Assembly (NCBI GenBank): GCA_963664715.2 | Contig: CAXXUY010000009.1 | Span: 62,001-126,000, forward strand | Direction of reading: 5' to 3' | DNA length: 64,000 bases | Source: JAPOXR01 sp963664715 | GTDB lineage: Bacteria; Pseudomonadota; Alphaproteobacteria; Rhodobacterales; Rhodobacteraceae | In this document: positions 26,036-34,464 of the stretch, in pieces | How the letters are laid out: each line of letters begins with the position of its first letter | Position numbering within the stretch: position 1 is the stretch's first letter | The notes under the pieces: model-generated | What the model was told of the DNA's origin: nothing | The model's database searches: none | What the model saw: the letters and a program-made list of their open reading frames with translations, nothing else | Made by a program: the position numbers and the translations under genes

Positions 26036-27469
26036 TCAAGCCGCAGCCCCAATGACTGATCCCGCCTGATCCAGTATGGCGTCTGCCGCCTCGCGCCCGT
26101 CACGGATTGCCCAGACGACAAGGCTGGCTCCCCGGACGATGTCGCCCGCGGCGTAAACGCCCGGCAGATTTGTCCTGCCGGTTCCGAACGCTGCCCGGAC
26201 AGTTCCCCAGCCCGTTACATCGAGGTCACCGGCATTCCATTGACCCGGCAGGTCCTCGGGTTCGAATCCCAACGCCATGATGACAAGGTCTGCATCGTCC
26301 CGGTAATCCTCGCCCTTGCGTTCCTCTGGCGAGCGGCGCCCGGTGGCGTCAGGCTGCCCGAGGCGCATGCGGGCAATCCTGACAGAATTCACGCTGCTCT
26401 TTCCCATGAACGCCCGAGGATTGGTCAGCCAGACGAATTCGACACCTTCCTCTTCCGCGTTTGCAACCTCCTGTCGCGACCCGGGCATGTTGCCGCGGTC
26501 TCGGCGATAGAGGCACTTGACGGATCTTGCCCCCTGCCTGACCGCGGTCCGGACACAGTCCATCGCAGTGTCGCCACCACCGATGACAACGACTCTCTTG
26601 CCCTCGGCATTGAGTCGACCGTTTTCGAATTCGGGAACCGCATCGCCAAATCCCTTGCGATTCGACGCGGTCAGGTAATCAATTGCCTGAACAATGCCGC
26701 CCAGGCCGACTCCCGGCGCTTCGAGATTGCGCGACCTGTAGACCCCTGTTGCGATCAGCACGGCGTCGTGACGCCGCCTGAGTTCGTCAAAGCCGATGTC
26801 GACTCCGACATCGCAGTTGAGGACGAATTCGACACCGCCTTCTTCAAGCTGCCGGGCGCGCTGCATGACCACTGGCTTTTCCAGCTTGAATCCCGGTATG
26901 CCGTAGGTCAGCAGGCCGCCTGCACGGTCATGCCTGTCGTAGACCATGACCTGCAGCCCTTCTCTCCGCAGCCGGTCCGCCGCAGCCAACCCGGCGGGGC
27001 CGCCACCGATGATGCCTGCTGAAAAGGAATATTCCGCAAGCGGTTGCACCGGCCGGACCCAGCCCTCCTGCCAGGCGAGATCGGTCAGGTATTTCTCCAC
27101 CGAACCGATCGTGACTGTGCCGTGCCCGGACTGTTCGATGACGCAGTTTCCCTCGCACAACCGGTCCTGAGGACAGATGCGTCCGCAGATTTCCGGAAAG
27201 GTGTTCGTTGACTGGCTCAGTTCGTAGGCTTCTTTCAGCCTGCCTTCGGCAGTCAAGCGCAGCCAGTCGGGAATGTTGTTGTGGAGGGGACAATGTGTCT
27301 GGCAGTAAGGAACGCCGCATTGTGAACATCGACTCGCCTGTTCGGCGGCCTTGGCCGGCACGTACTGGTCATAGATCTCGCGGAAATCCTCGGCACGGAT
27401 TCCAATCGGCCGCTTCAACGGCATTTCCTTGCCAATATCGACGAAAGCGAGCATTTTTTGCCTGGACAT
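26036..27469 (-). CDS. gltD: Glutamate synthase [NADPH] small subunit
   Basis: 477 residues, the usual size. It passes electrons from NADPH through FAD and iron-sulfur clusters to GltB. N-terminal Cys clusters are CSQCGVPYCQTHCPLHNNIP and CGRICPQDRLCEGNC. The FAD-binding motif is GIIGGGPAGLAAADRL, the NADPH motif VVVIGGGDTAMDC, and the final GVYAAGDIVRGASLV block binds FAD. The start giving MSRQKMLAFVDIGKEMP matches the normal GltD N-terminus; an ATG 84 bp upstream adds a non-homologous leader. It is first in the operon. Confidence 0.95.
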   Translation of the reverse strand: MSRQKMLAFVDIGKEMPLKRPIGIRAEDFREIYDQYVPAKAAEQASRCSQCGVPYCQTHCPLHNNIPDWLRLTAEGRLKEAYELSQSTNTFPEICGRICPQDRLCEGNCVIEQSGHGTVTIGSVEKYLTDLAWQEGWVRPVQPLAEYSFSAGIIGGGPAGLAAADRLRREGLQVMVYDRHDRAGGLLTYGIPGFKLEKPVVMQRARQLEEGGVEFVLNCDVGVDIGFDELRRRHDAVLIATGVYRSRNLEAPGVGLGGIVQAIDYLTASNRKGFGDAVPEFENGRLNAEGKRVVVIGGGDTAMDCVRTAVRQGARSVKCLYRRDRGNMPGSRQEVANAEEEGVEFVWLTNPRAFMGKSSVNSVRIARMRLGQPDATGRRSPEERKGEDYRDDADLVIMALGFEPEDLPGQWNAGDLDVTGWGTVRAAFGTGRTNLPGVYAAGDIVRGASLVVWAIRDGREAADAILDQAGSVIGAAA

Positions 27470-27686
27470 ATCGTTGCACACTCTTGCCAGTTGCAATTCG
27501 GAGTTCGGCGGGGTTTGGATTATTAGCGGGTTTCGCCAGAAATTTAAAGTCACTAATTATGACCTATATCATGTTTTTTTGTGGATTTCTGGGTTGCTTG
27601 CCTGAAAATGTCTTAAAGTTATGGCATAATATGTTACCTTTTTGTCAATTTTCTGCCTGGACCGGCCCCGAAGAGCGGAAATTCGC
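27470..27686. promoter_or_regulatory. Divergent gltD / uppP promoter region
   Basis: AT-rich 217-bp gap between divergent genes, in contrast to the GC-rich genes beside it. It includes runs such as GTTATGGCATAATATG, where CATAAT could serve as a -10 box for uppP, but no -35 box at standard spacing is convincing. No operator palindrome was recognised. Confidence 0.35.
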
Positions 27687-28484
27687 ATGACAACGCTTCA
27701 CCTGCTGGTCTTGGCCATGGTTCAGGGAATCACCGAGTTTCTTCCCGTGTCGTCATCCGGTCACCTCGTACTCGTTCCTGTGCTGACAGGATTTGAAGAT
27801 CATGGCAGAACGGTTGACGTAGCGGCCCATCTCGGTTCACTGCTTGCCGTTCTGACCTACTTCCGGAAGGAGACAGTGCTCCTCTGGCGTGGCGCCTTGG
27901 GTCTCGTCTCCGGCAACGCGGCGACAACCGAAGCCGGCCTTGTTATCCGCCTCGCCATCGCCACGGTTCCGGTCGTAATCGCGGGGTCGATCCTGCTTTA
28001 CTCCGGACTGGCAGACGAACTGCGCAATCCGACCATCATCGCATGGGCCACGATACTGTTCGGTCTTGTCCTTTATTGGGCGGACCGGAGCGGGGGTACC
28101 GTGCGCGGCGTCCGCGAATGGGGTATCCGGGACGCGCTGATCGTCGGGCTCTGGCAGGCGATCTCCCTGGTTCCAGGCTCGTCCAGGTCGGGCGTTGCGA
28201 TTTCGGGGGCCAGATTCTGCGGGTTCAACCGAAAGGACAGCGTCCGAATTGCAATGCTGATGTCCATTCCCACGATCGCGGCGGCCGGCCTGATCTCCGG
28301 AGTCCAGGCCTATTCCAGCGAAGGCCTCGGCGGCCTCAGGGAAGCAGTCATAGTCGCCGCTTTTTCCTTTCTCTCCGCATTGATCGCGCTGCATCTCATG
28401 ATGCGCTTCCTCGACAGGTATCGCTTCACCCCTTACATTCTCTATCGGATCGCCCTCGGGGCGACACTGCTCGTTTTGGTTTGA
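27687..28484 (+). CDS. uppP: Undecaprenyl-diphosphatase (BacA/UppP)
   Basis: 265 residues. It dephosphorylates undecaprenyl pyrophosphate to recycle the lipid carrier for peptidoglycan, at the inner membrane. Both family motifs are present: GITEFLPVSSSGHLVLVP (Glu-rich box 1) and WQAISLVPGSSRSGVAISGA (box 2 with Pro-Gly-Ser-Ser-Arg-Ser-Gly). About eight hydrophobic helices are visible. The ATG at 27687 gives MTTLHLLVLAMVQG, the normal start; a GTG/ATG-like extension of 15 residues upstream is not expected. Its neighbours gltBD and the NDUFA9-like gene match the arrangement common in Rhodobacterales. Confidence 0.95.
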   Translation: MTTLHLLVLAMVQGITEFLPVSSSGHLVLVPVLTGFEDHGRTVDVAAHLGSLLAVLTYFRKETVLLWRGALGLVSGNAATTEAGLVIRLAIATVPVVIAGSILLYSGLADELRNPTIIAWATILFGLVLYWADRSGGTVRGVREWGIRDALIVGLWQAISLVPGSSRSGVAISGARFCGFNRKDSVRIAMLMSIPTIAAAGLISGVQAYSSEGLGGLREAVIVAAFSFLSALIALHLMMRFLDRYRFTPYILYRIALGATLLVLV

Positions 28485-28591
28485 CTCCGCTGACGGCCGA
28501 CGCGACACTGGTGCGACCCTGTTTACCCCGGCGCCGACTACGGACCGGCCGTTCCGGAGCTACTGGACCAATAGAGACCATTCGATTTCGC

Positions 28592-28978
28592 TTGAATCAG
28601 CACCAAGGTGCCGGCGCGCGGGCTTGCGGATTGGCCTTCGCCCTGGCTGTCACGGTCTGCTTTCCAGCCGGGCTCTCGGCCGAGGATAGCGGAACGACCG
28701 AGTTCGGAGCTGTTTCTCCCTTGATGATCGACTGCTTTGCGGAAGATGCCGCACTCGCCGAGGAATGCCTCGAGACGGAGAGTCCACAGGGCGGTGAGCG
28801 GCCATACACCGGTCCCCTCAGGATTACCGGGGAGGGATCATTCGGCTTCGACTATGACGGTGAGCGGATTTCACCTGAACACAGTCTGAAGATCATGTTC
28901 GAGTTTGGCGGGAAGACTGACGACGGACTCGGGATCCACAGCCGCATTTCCCTTCCGGAGAACCGAGACGACGAATGA
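28592..28978 (+). pseudogene. Porin-like N-terminal fragment
   Basis: About 128 codons from a TTG start. A signal peptide is clear (ACGLAFALAVTVCFPAGLSAE). After an acidic segment comes GPLRITGEGSFGFDYDGERI, then LKIMFEFGGKTDDGLGIHSRISLPE, which resembles the first two strands of a Rhodobacter-type general porin. The frame then stops, so the remaining 14 or so strands are missing. Either a truncated porin or a short periplasmic protein is possible; I favour truncation because the strand pair breaks off mid-barrel. It converges with the NDUFA9-like gene only 4 bp away. Confidence 0.45.
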
Positions 28979-28982
28979 ATGG

Positions 28983-29978
28983 TCAGCCGGGCTCGTCCGG
29001 CCCCGCAGGCGCTGCAGATTCATGGATCGCCGTGTACTGCCCCGCTGGCCTGAACCGGTAGAGGTAGCTTTCCAGCATCGAGTCCATGGATGTCGGTTCA
29101 ATACCCAAATCCGAAAAGGTCTTCGAATCGCAGCCCACGACATTGTCGACGCCCAACTGGCGAATCTGGTCCCGGGTCAGGATGTTGTTGACGAACAGCC
29201 CGCCTGTCATGAACTGCGCCGCTCCGAGGTTGAATGCCATGATTCCCGCGGCAAATCCTGGAAGCTCGACAATGAACCGCCGTCTGCGAATCACATCAAG
29301 CATCTTGCCCATGAGATCCCGGAACGATGCGATGTCGGGCCCTCCGAGTTCATAAACACCCGATACACTGCGGTCCTCAACAGCCTTGCAGACAGCGCGC
29401 GCAACATCATCCGCGTAGACGGGCTGGAACAGTGTTCTGGCGCCGACAACCGGAACCACCGGAAACAGGCGCGCCATGGCCGCAAACCTGTTGAAGAACT
29501 GGTCCTCAGGACCGAAAATGACAGAGGGGCGAACAATTGTGCTCTCCTCGAAGTTTTCTGCGACCTCCTGTTCACCTGCCGCCTTGGATCTCGAATACGC
29601 GCTCCTGCTATCCGGGTCAGCACCGAGCGACGATACATGCACCATCCTCGCGGCTCCTGCCTTCGCAGCCGCCACCGCGATGCTTCGCGCTCCTCCCACA
29701 TGCATTTCGTGGAATCTCTGCGATCCGGACTCTGCCAAGATTCCAACGCAGTTGATGACAGCGTCGGCATTCTGGACCGCTGCCTCCACTGATGAAGGGT
29801 ACCTGATGTTGGCCTGAATCGGTTCGACCTGGCCCGGCACGCCGTAGGTCCGGACAAACAGTGCCTCGTTGGGCCTACGAACGGCAACCCGAACCCGCCA
29901 GCCCGCTCTCGCAAGCCGACTGCATACATATCGCCCGACGAAGCCGGACCCTCCAAAAATGGTTGCTATTCCTGTCAA
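28983..29978 (-). CDS. NDUFA9-like NAD(P)-binding protein (complex I-associated)
   Basis: 331 residues. It is an atypical short-chain/extended dehydrogenase fold: the N-terminal Rossmann motif is ATIFGGSGFVGRYVCSRL, followed by AVINCVGILAESG, a VHVSSLGADP strand and AYSRSKAAGEQEV in the place of the YxxxK motif (a Tyr and Lys are present but shifted). This matches the complex I NDUFA9 subunit family, which in alphaproteobacteria is regularly encoded beside uppP. Its role in complex I assembly or NADPH binding is known for the mitochondrial relative and inferred here. Confidence 0.85.
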   Translation of the reverse strand: MTGIATIFGGSGFVGRYVCSRLARAGWRVRVAVRRPNEALFVRTYGVPGQVEPIQANIRYPSSVEAAVQNADAVINCVGILAESGSQRFHEMHVGGARSIAVAAAKAGAARMVHVSSLGADPDSRSAYSRSKAAGEQEVAENFEESTIVRPSVIFGPEDQFFNRFAAMARLFPVVPVVGARTLFQPVYADDVARAVCKAVEDRSVSGVYELGGPDIASFRDLMGKMLDVIRRRRFIVELPGFAAGIMAFNLGAAQFMTGGLFVNNILTRDQIRQLGVDNVVGCDSKTFSDLGIEPTSMDSMLESYLYRFRPAGQYTAIHESAAPAGPDEPG

Positions 29979-30012
29979 GCCATGTTCCGCAGCAGTCTTG
30001 ATCTCCGATCAA

Positions 30013-30936
30013 TTACTCCCCTGCGCGGACACAGACAAGTCGCTGTACCTGCTCATGACATCTGAAGCGGCGGGGTCTCACCGATTCGCCGACTTTCGAG
30101 ATACTCGTCGGGGTCATTCCATCAAGGGAGTCGTGCGGCCTCCAGCCGTTGTAGAGTTCCATATATTCGTCGATGAGGGGTCTGAGCCCGGAGACGTTCA
30201 CGGCGGTGTCCTGAACATTGTAGAACTCGTTTCTGAGCGTCGCCTGCATACGTTCGACGCGTCCGTTCTGTTTCGGCGACTTCGGCGGCAAAACGGCGAG
30301 GGTGATGTTTCTGTCTCCGCACGCGGCCTCGAACTCGGCCATGAACTCGGAGCCGCCGTCGACCTGCACGGCCTCGACTGAGAACGGCGCCTGGCGGACC
30401 AGCTTGTCAAGGAAGCGGGCGGCGCTGACCGCGGTCGCGTTTGAGGCGGCCATGCCGCAGCCCCAGCGCGAGAGACGGTCGACGGCGGTGAAGTGTCTGA
30501 CGGTCCTGCCGGGCCGCAGCGACACGGTGAGCGTGTCGACCTGGACCGCCTGCCCGGGCCGTTCGGCCCGCAGCGCGCGGGGGATCCGCACCGCGTGCGG
30601 CCGCCGGGTCCGGCGGCTCCTGCGGCTGTGCGCCGTGAAGGCGCTGACCGGGGCCATGCGGCCTCTGCGGACCAGGTCGCGGATGGCCCGACCGACCGTC
30701 GCGTCGGAGACCGCGGTCCCCTCACGGCGCAGCACGGCGGCGATCTTCCCCCTTCCCCAGGCCGGGAACATTTTCCGCAGCTCCCGCACGCGGCCCTCGA
30801 TTCCGCGGCGCAGCTTCGACAGCGAAACGCCGACGGCGCGCGCCGCCTGTTCGTAACCGGCCATTCCGCGACGTGTTCTTTTGCCATTGAGCCCGGCATT
30901 CCGTTTCCCGATAATTCGGACGTGCGTGCGTTGCAC
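30013..30936 (-). CDS. IS481-type transposase
   Basis: 307 residues. A helix-turn-helix region (WGRGKIAAVLRREGTAVSDA) precedes an integrase core with Asp in QAVQVDTLTVSL, Asp in EAVQVDGGSEFMAEF and Glu in KQNGRVERMQATL, a full DDE set. The C-terminus has LYNGWRPHDSLDGMTP, common in IS481/IS3-type integrases. The first about 25 residues are unlike the family and may be a fusion with flanking DNA. It lies between the NDUFA9-like gene and an IS66 remnant. Terminal repeats could not be placed. Confidence 0.8.
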   Translation of the reverse strand: MQRTHVRIIGKRNAGLNGKRTRRGMAGYEQAARAVGVSLSKLRRGIEGRVRELRKMFPAWGRGKIAAVLRREGTAVSDATVGRAIRDLVRRGRMAPVSAFTAHSRRSRRTRRPHAVRIPRALRAERPGQAVQVDTLTVSLRPGRTVRHFTAVDRLSRWGCGMAASNATAVSAARFLDKLVRQAPFSVEAVQVDGGSEFMAEFEAACGDRNITLAVLPPKSPKQNGRVERMQATLRNEFYNVQDTAVNVSGLRPLIDEYMELYNGWRPHDSLDGMTPTSISKVGESVRPRRFRCHEQVQRLVCVRAGE

Positions 30937-30959
30937 GCAGTCAACACGGAGAACTGGAC

Positions 30960-31247
30960 ATGGAAAATGAACCGACAGGAGCCCGCCATGCAGCTCCGGT
31001 CAGGCGCAGCGCCGAAGAATGGCGGGAGATCCTGTGCGATTTCGAGGCAAGCGGCGAGGCCGCCAAATCATACTGTGCCACCCGGGGATTGTCGCGCAAG
31101 ACATTTTCAAAATGGCGCAGTCAATTGAACAACACCGTTTCGGCCCCGGCCTTTGTCGCAGTCCACCCGCCGGCACCGTCCCCGACAGGCTGGGATATGG
31201 AATTGGAGCTCGGAAACGGGCTCGTTCTGCGACTGAAACGGCGATGA
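30960..31247 (+). CDS. tnpA: IS66-family accessory protein TnpA
   Basis: 95 residues. It shows the typical IS66 TnpA opening: SAEEWREILCDFEASGEAAKSYC followed by RGLSRKTFSKWRSQL (landmarks only: EEWREILCDFEASG and LSRKTFSKWR), a helix-turn-helix DNA-binding protein. Its TGA overlaps the ATG of tnpB (ATGA), the usual coupling in this family. The third gene, tnpC, is not present in this orientation. Confidence 0.85.
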   Translation: MENEPTGARHAAPVRRSAEEWREILCDFEASGEAAKSYCATRGLSRKTFSKWRSQLNNTVSAPAFVAVHPPAPSPTGWDMELELGNGLVLRLKRR

Positions 31248-31615
31248 TTGCGTCCGGAACTCCGGCAGGCGGCATCTGGCTGGCCACCGCCCCGGTCGAC
31301 ATGCGCCAGTCCTATGACGGGCTTTCGGGCCTGGTCCGCAACCGGTTTGGTCGCGATCCGGCTTCAGGCTCCTGGTTTGTCTTCGTGAATCGCCGCCGAA
31401 CAATGATGAAGGTGCTGGCCCTTGACCGGGGAGGATATTGGATTTGGAGCAAACGGCTTGAACAGGGCCAATTCGCCAGGGCCACACAGTCCGGTCCGGC
31501 CGAACCGCTGTCGCCGTTCGGGCTTCTTGCCCTGCTGGAGGGGGTTGATGTCCTGACCGCCCGGCGGCGACGGCGCGACATCCGGCCGGGCGAGCCTCTT
31601 GCCCTGGCGGCCTGA
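31244..31615 (+). CDS. tnpB: IS66-family protein TnpB (Orf2)
   Basis: About 123 residues. It contains the TnpB signature block: GGIWLATAPVDMRQSYDGLSGLV, FVFVNRRRTMMKVLALDRGGYWIWSKRLEQG (landmarks WLATAPVDMRQSYDGL and YWIWSKRLEQG). It overlaps tnpA by 4 bp. Complete IS66 elements follow tnpB with tnpC on the same strand; here the next IS66 sequence is a tnpC tail on the opposite strand, so the element is broken and inverted. Confidence 0.85.
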   Translation: MIASGTPAGGIWLATAPVDMRQSYDGLSGLVRNRFGRDPASGSWFVFVNRRRTMMKVLALDRGGYWIWSKRLEQGQFARATQSGPAEPLSPFGLLALLEGVDVLTARRRRRDIRPGEPLALAA

Positions 31616-31635
31616 ACGATCTGTCCGGTTCCGGG

Positions 31636-31926
31636 ATCGGAACGCATCGGATTGCCGGCAAAGTGTTTCCTCCACAGACGCGGCGTCAGTTCAGCGACCC
31701 TCTTCGCCGGATGGACCGAAACCCGCTGCAGAACATCCACCAGCCAGCTGCATGGATCGACCCCGTGCAGCCGGCAGGTGAACAACAGGCTCTGAACCGT
31801 CGCAATCCGCTCGGCTCCATCCTCGGTCCAGGCAAACAACCAGTTCTTTCGCCCGCAGGCGATTGGCCTTACCCCGCGCTCAAGATGGTTGGTATCAATG
31901 GGAATGTCGGGGTTCGACAGGCAACC
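31636..31926 (-). pseudogene. tnpC: IS66 transposase TnpC, C-terminal fragment, inverted
   Basis: The minus strand reads LSNPDIPIDTNHLERGVRPI, then CGRKNWLFAWTEDGAERI, LLFTCRLHGVDPCSWLVDVL and AELTPRLWRKHF, the well-known C-terminal third of IS66 TnpC. The catalytic N-terminal two thirds are absent. It faces the tnpAB pair, so two IS66 copies recombined or one was partly inverted. Its right edge lies only about 30 bp before the start of the ABC fusion gene. Confidence 0.85.
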
Positions 31927-31958
31927 GGAGACAGCACTGTTTTCCCTTGGGCAACCAC

Positions 31959-34373
31959 ATGGCTTCCGAAGGCACGGCCCCGATCCTTTCCCTCCGCGGA
32001 ATTCGCAAGTTCTTTGGACCGACCGAGGTGCTGCACGGGATTGACATGGATGTCCATGCAGGGGAGGTCGTGGCGCTCCTTGGTGAAAACGGTGCTGGCA
32101 AATCCACGGTTTCAAATGTCATTTCCGGAGCGGTCTTTCCCAGTTCCGGTGAAATGACCTGGCAAGGCGCACCATTTGCGCCCGCCAACCCAAGAGAGGC
32201 GATTGATGCCGGCGTAGGCATGATTCACCAGGAATTGTCGCTGTTGCCGCATGTGTCAATTGCCGAGAATGTCTTTGTCGGTCGCTACCTGACGAAACGC
32301 GGCCGCGTCGACCGTGCAGAAATGGAAAAGCGCGCCCAGCAGGGGATTAAGAGGCTGGGACTGGATGTTTCAGCGAAACGCGTGGTCGAAGGGCTTTCGA
32401 CCGCCAATCAGCAACTGGTGGAAATTGCGAAGGCGCTGACGCTGAATGCCAGGCTTCTCATCCTCGACGAACCGACAGCTGCATTGGGCGGAGCGGAAAC
32501 CAAGCTTCTCTTCAAGCAGATCGAAGTACTCAAGTCGGAAGGGGTGGGAATCATCTACATTTCGCACCGGATTGAGGAAATCAAGCAGATCGCGGACCGA
32601 ATTGTCGTATTGCGGGACGGAGACAAGGTCCAGGAATTCGGTACGGCCGATCTGCCCGTGCGAATCATCGTCGAGGCAATGGTCGGCCGCAGCCTGGAAC
32701 GGATGTTCCCCGCCATTCCTGCTCCCGGCGACGAGACCGTACTGGAGGTCCGTGATCTCTCATCGGCTGGAGGATCCTTCAGCGATGTGAACTTCAAGGT
32801 AAGGAAGGGCGAGATCTTCGGCATTGCAGGCCTTGTCGGCGCCGGCAGAACGGATCTCGTACGCGCAATTGCGGGTGCCGACCCGATCTCTTCCGGCAAG
32901 GTCTTTCTTGACGATGAGGAGATCACGCCGCGCAATCCGGCCGATGCAATCAGGAAGGGCATCATACTGGTGCCTGAGGACCGGAAATTGCAGGGCTTGG
33001 TGCTTATCCACAGTATCCAGGACAACTTTGCCTACACCAACTTTGAATCTGTGGGGACGTCCGGGTGGGTCAGCGGCGGTCGCGTAAGGAAATTCGCCGC
33101 CGAAAACATCAAGAAATTCGGCGTCAAGGGATTCGGTCACCAGGACGCCAACGAATTGTCGGGAGGCAACCAGCAGAAGGTCGTTCTGGCCAAATGGCTT
33201 GCCAGGAACCCGCGTGTTGTCCTTCTGGACGAACCAACTCGCGGCATCGATGTCGGCGCGCGCTCCTCCATCTACGACCTCATTGTCGAGCTAGCCGAGC
33301 GGGGAATTTCGGTGATCGTCGTCAGTTCGGAGCTCGAGGAGGTGATGGGCGTCTCGAACCGCATCATGGTGATGTCGGAGGGACGCCAGACCGGCATACT
33401 GGACAGGGAAGAGGCAAATGACGTCTTTGTCATGGAACTGGCAACAGCGGGACACTCCAAGGCGTTTGATCAGGGGGCGCTGATCAGGCCGATCAAGGAG
33501 ACATTGAATGTGACATTTGTCCCGAAGCTGACCCATCCATGGTACGATGTCGTGGCAGAGGGGGCACAACGGGCGGTCGAGGAACTGGAAGCCGAAGGTG
33601 TCCGCGTTGATGTCGTTTGGGATTCACCGTCAAAGGCAGATGTTGCCGATCACAAGCGCCTGATCGAGGCGAACATAGATCGCCGACCTGACGGGTTGGC
33701 CGTGTCGTGCCTCGATCCAGCCACGGATTCGCCGTTGATTCGAAAGGCTGTTGATGCCGGCATCAAGGTCATAACCTTCGATACATTCTGTTCCGACGAA
33801 TTCCCTTTCGTGGGTCACAGGGGCGATCACCAGGATGGCATGGATCTCGGAAGGTTCCTGGCGGAGACGCTGGGCAATCATGGCAAGATTGCCGTTCTTG
33901 CCGGCAGCCTGACGGCGACCAATCACACTGCCCGAGTTCAGGGGTTCAAGGATGCGATTGCCGGGAGTCCCGGACTTGAGATTGTCTTTGAGGAAGCCGA
34001 CGACGACAACCTGGAGAGAGCCTACAGCCTGACCAAGCAGGCGTTGTCGGAACATCCGGATCTAGCGGGCATTTTCGGTTCGACGGCAACGAGTCCGATT
34101 GGTGCGGCCCGGGCCATTAGCAATGCCGGCAAGGCCGGAGAGGTAACCATCGTCGGTATGGACGATCTTCAGGAGACACTCAAGTTCATTGAGGATGGTG
34201 TAATTGCCGGCGTCAAGGCCCAGCGCCAGTGGGAAATCGGCTACTGGACGATGAAGTACCTGGTGGCGATGAACAGGAACCACAAGATCCCTCACGAGCA
34301 TGCGACCGGATCGCAGATGCTTGCAAGAGAGCAACTGGCTGATTGGTGGGAAAATACGCACGGCAGCCGGTGA
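31959..34373 (+). CDS. Sugar ABC ATPase fused to a sugar-binding domain, no permease
   Basis: 804 residues in one uninterrupted frame. Residues 1-500 are a CUT2 (RbsA-type) twin ATPase: Walker A GENGAGKST (42-50), signature LSTANQQ and Walker B LLILDEPTAAL in the first half; degenerate Walker A GLVGAGRTD (291-298), signature LSGGNQQK and VVLLDEPTRGID in the second half, as is normal for RbsA. After a short linker (about 500-515), residues 516-804 form an RbsB-like periplasmic-binding fold (KLTHPWYDVVAEGAQRAVEE; AVSCLDPATDSPLIRKAV; KIAVLAGSLTATNHTARVQG). That second half has no signal peptide or membrane segment, so it would stay in the cytoplasm. No permease gene is nearby. The ribosome binding site is poor and an IS66 remnant directly precedes the gene. 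Confidence 0.85.
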   Translation: MASEGTAPILSLRGIRKFFGPTEVLHGIDMDVHAGEVVALLGENGAGKSTVSNVISGAVFPSSGEMTWQGAPFAPANPREAIDAGVGMIHQELSLLPHVSIAENVFVGRYLTKRGRVDRAEMEKRAQQGIKRLGLDVSAKRVVEGLSTANQQLVEIAKALTLNARLLILDEPTAALGGAETKLLFKQIEVLKSEGVGIIYISHRIEEIKQIADRIVVLRDGDKVQEFGTADLPVRIIVEAMVGRSLERMFPAIPAPGDETVLEVRDLSSAGGSFSDVNFKVRKGEIFGIAGLVGAGRTDLVRAIAGADPISSGKVFLDDEEITPRNPADAIRKGIILVPEDRKLQGLVLIHSIQDNFAYTNFESVGTSGWVSGGRVRKFAAENIKKFGVKGFGHQDANELSGGNQQKVVLAKWLARNPRVVLLDEPTRGIDVGARSSIYDLIVELAERGISVIVVSSELEEVMGVSNRIMVMSEGRQTGILDREEANDVFVMELATAGHSKAFDQGALIRPIKETLNVTFVPKLTHPWYDVVAEGAQRAVEELEAEGVRVDVVWDSPSKADVADHKRLIEANIDRRPDGLAVSCLDPATDSPLIRKAVDAGIKVITFDTFCSDEFPFVGHRGDHQDGMDLGRFLAETLGNHGKIAVLAGSLTATNHTARVQGFKDAIAGSPGLEIVFEEADDDNLERAYSLTKQALSEHPDLAGIFGSTATSPIGAARAISNAGKAGEVTIVGMDDLQETLKFIEDGVIAGVKAQRQWEIGYWTMKYLVAMNRNHKIPHEHATGSQMLAREQLADWWENTHGSR

Positions 34374-34464
34374 GTTGCATCTTTGCGGAAATGTGCCGGG
34401 GATGACGGGGGCGGCGTCTTGAGACGAAACCTTTGAATGCCCCGACAATGAAAAGGAGAGCCGG

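Noticed and set aside
26255..26275. GGTTCGAATCC, resembling a tRNA T-loop
   Set aside because: It lies inside gltD coding sequence and lacks the other tRNA arms.
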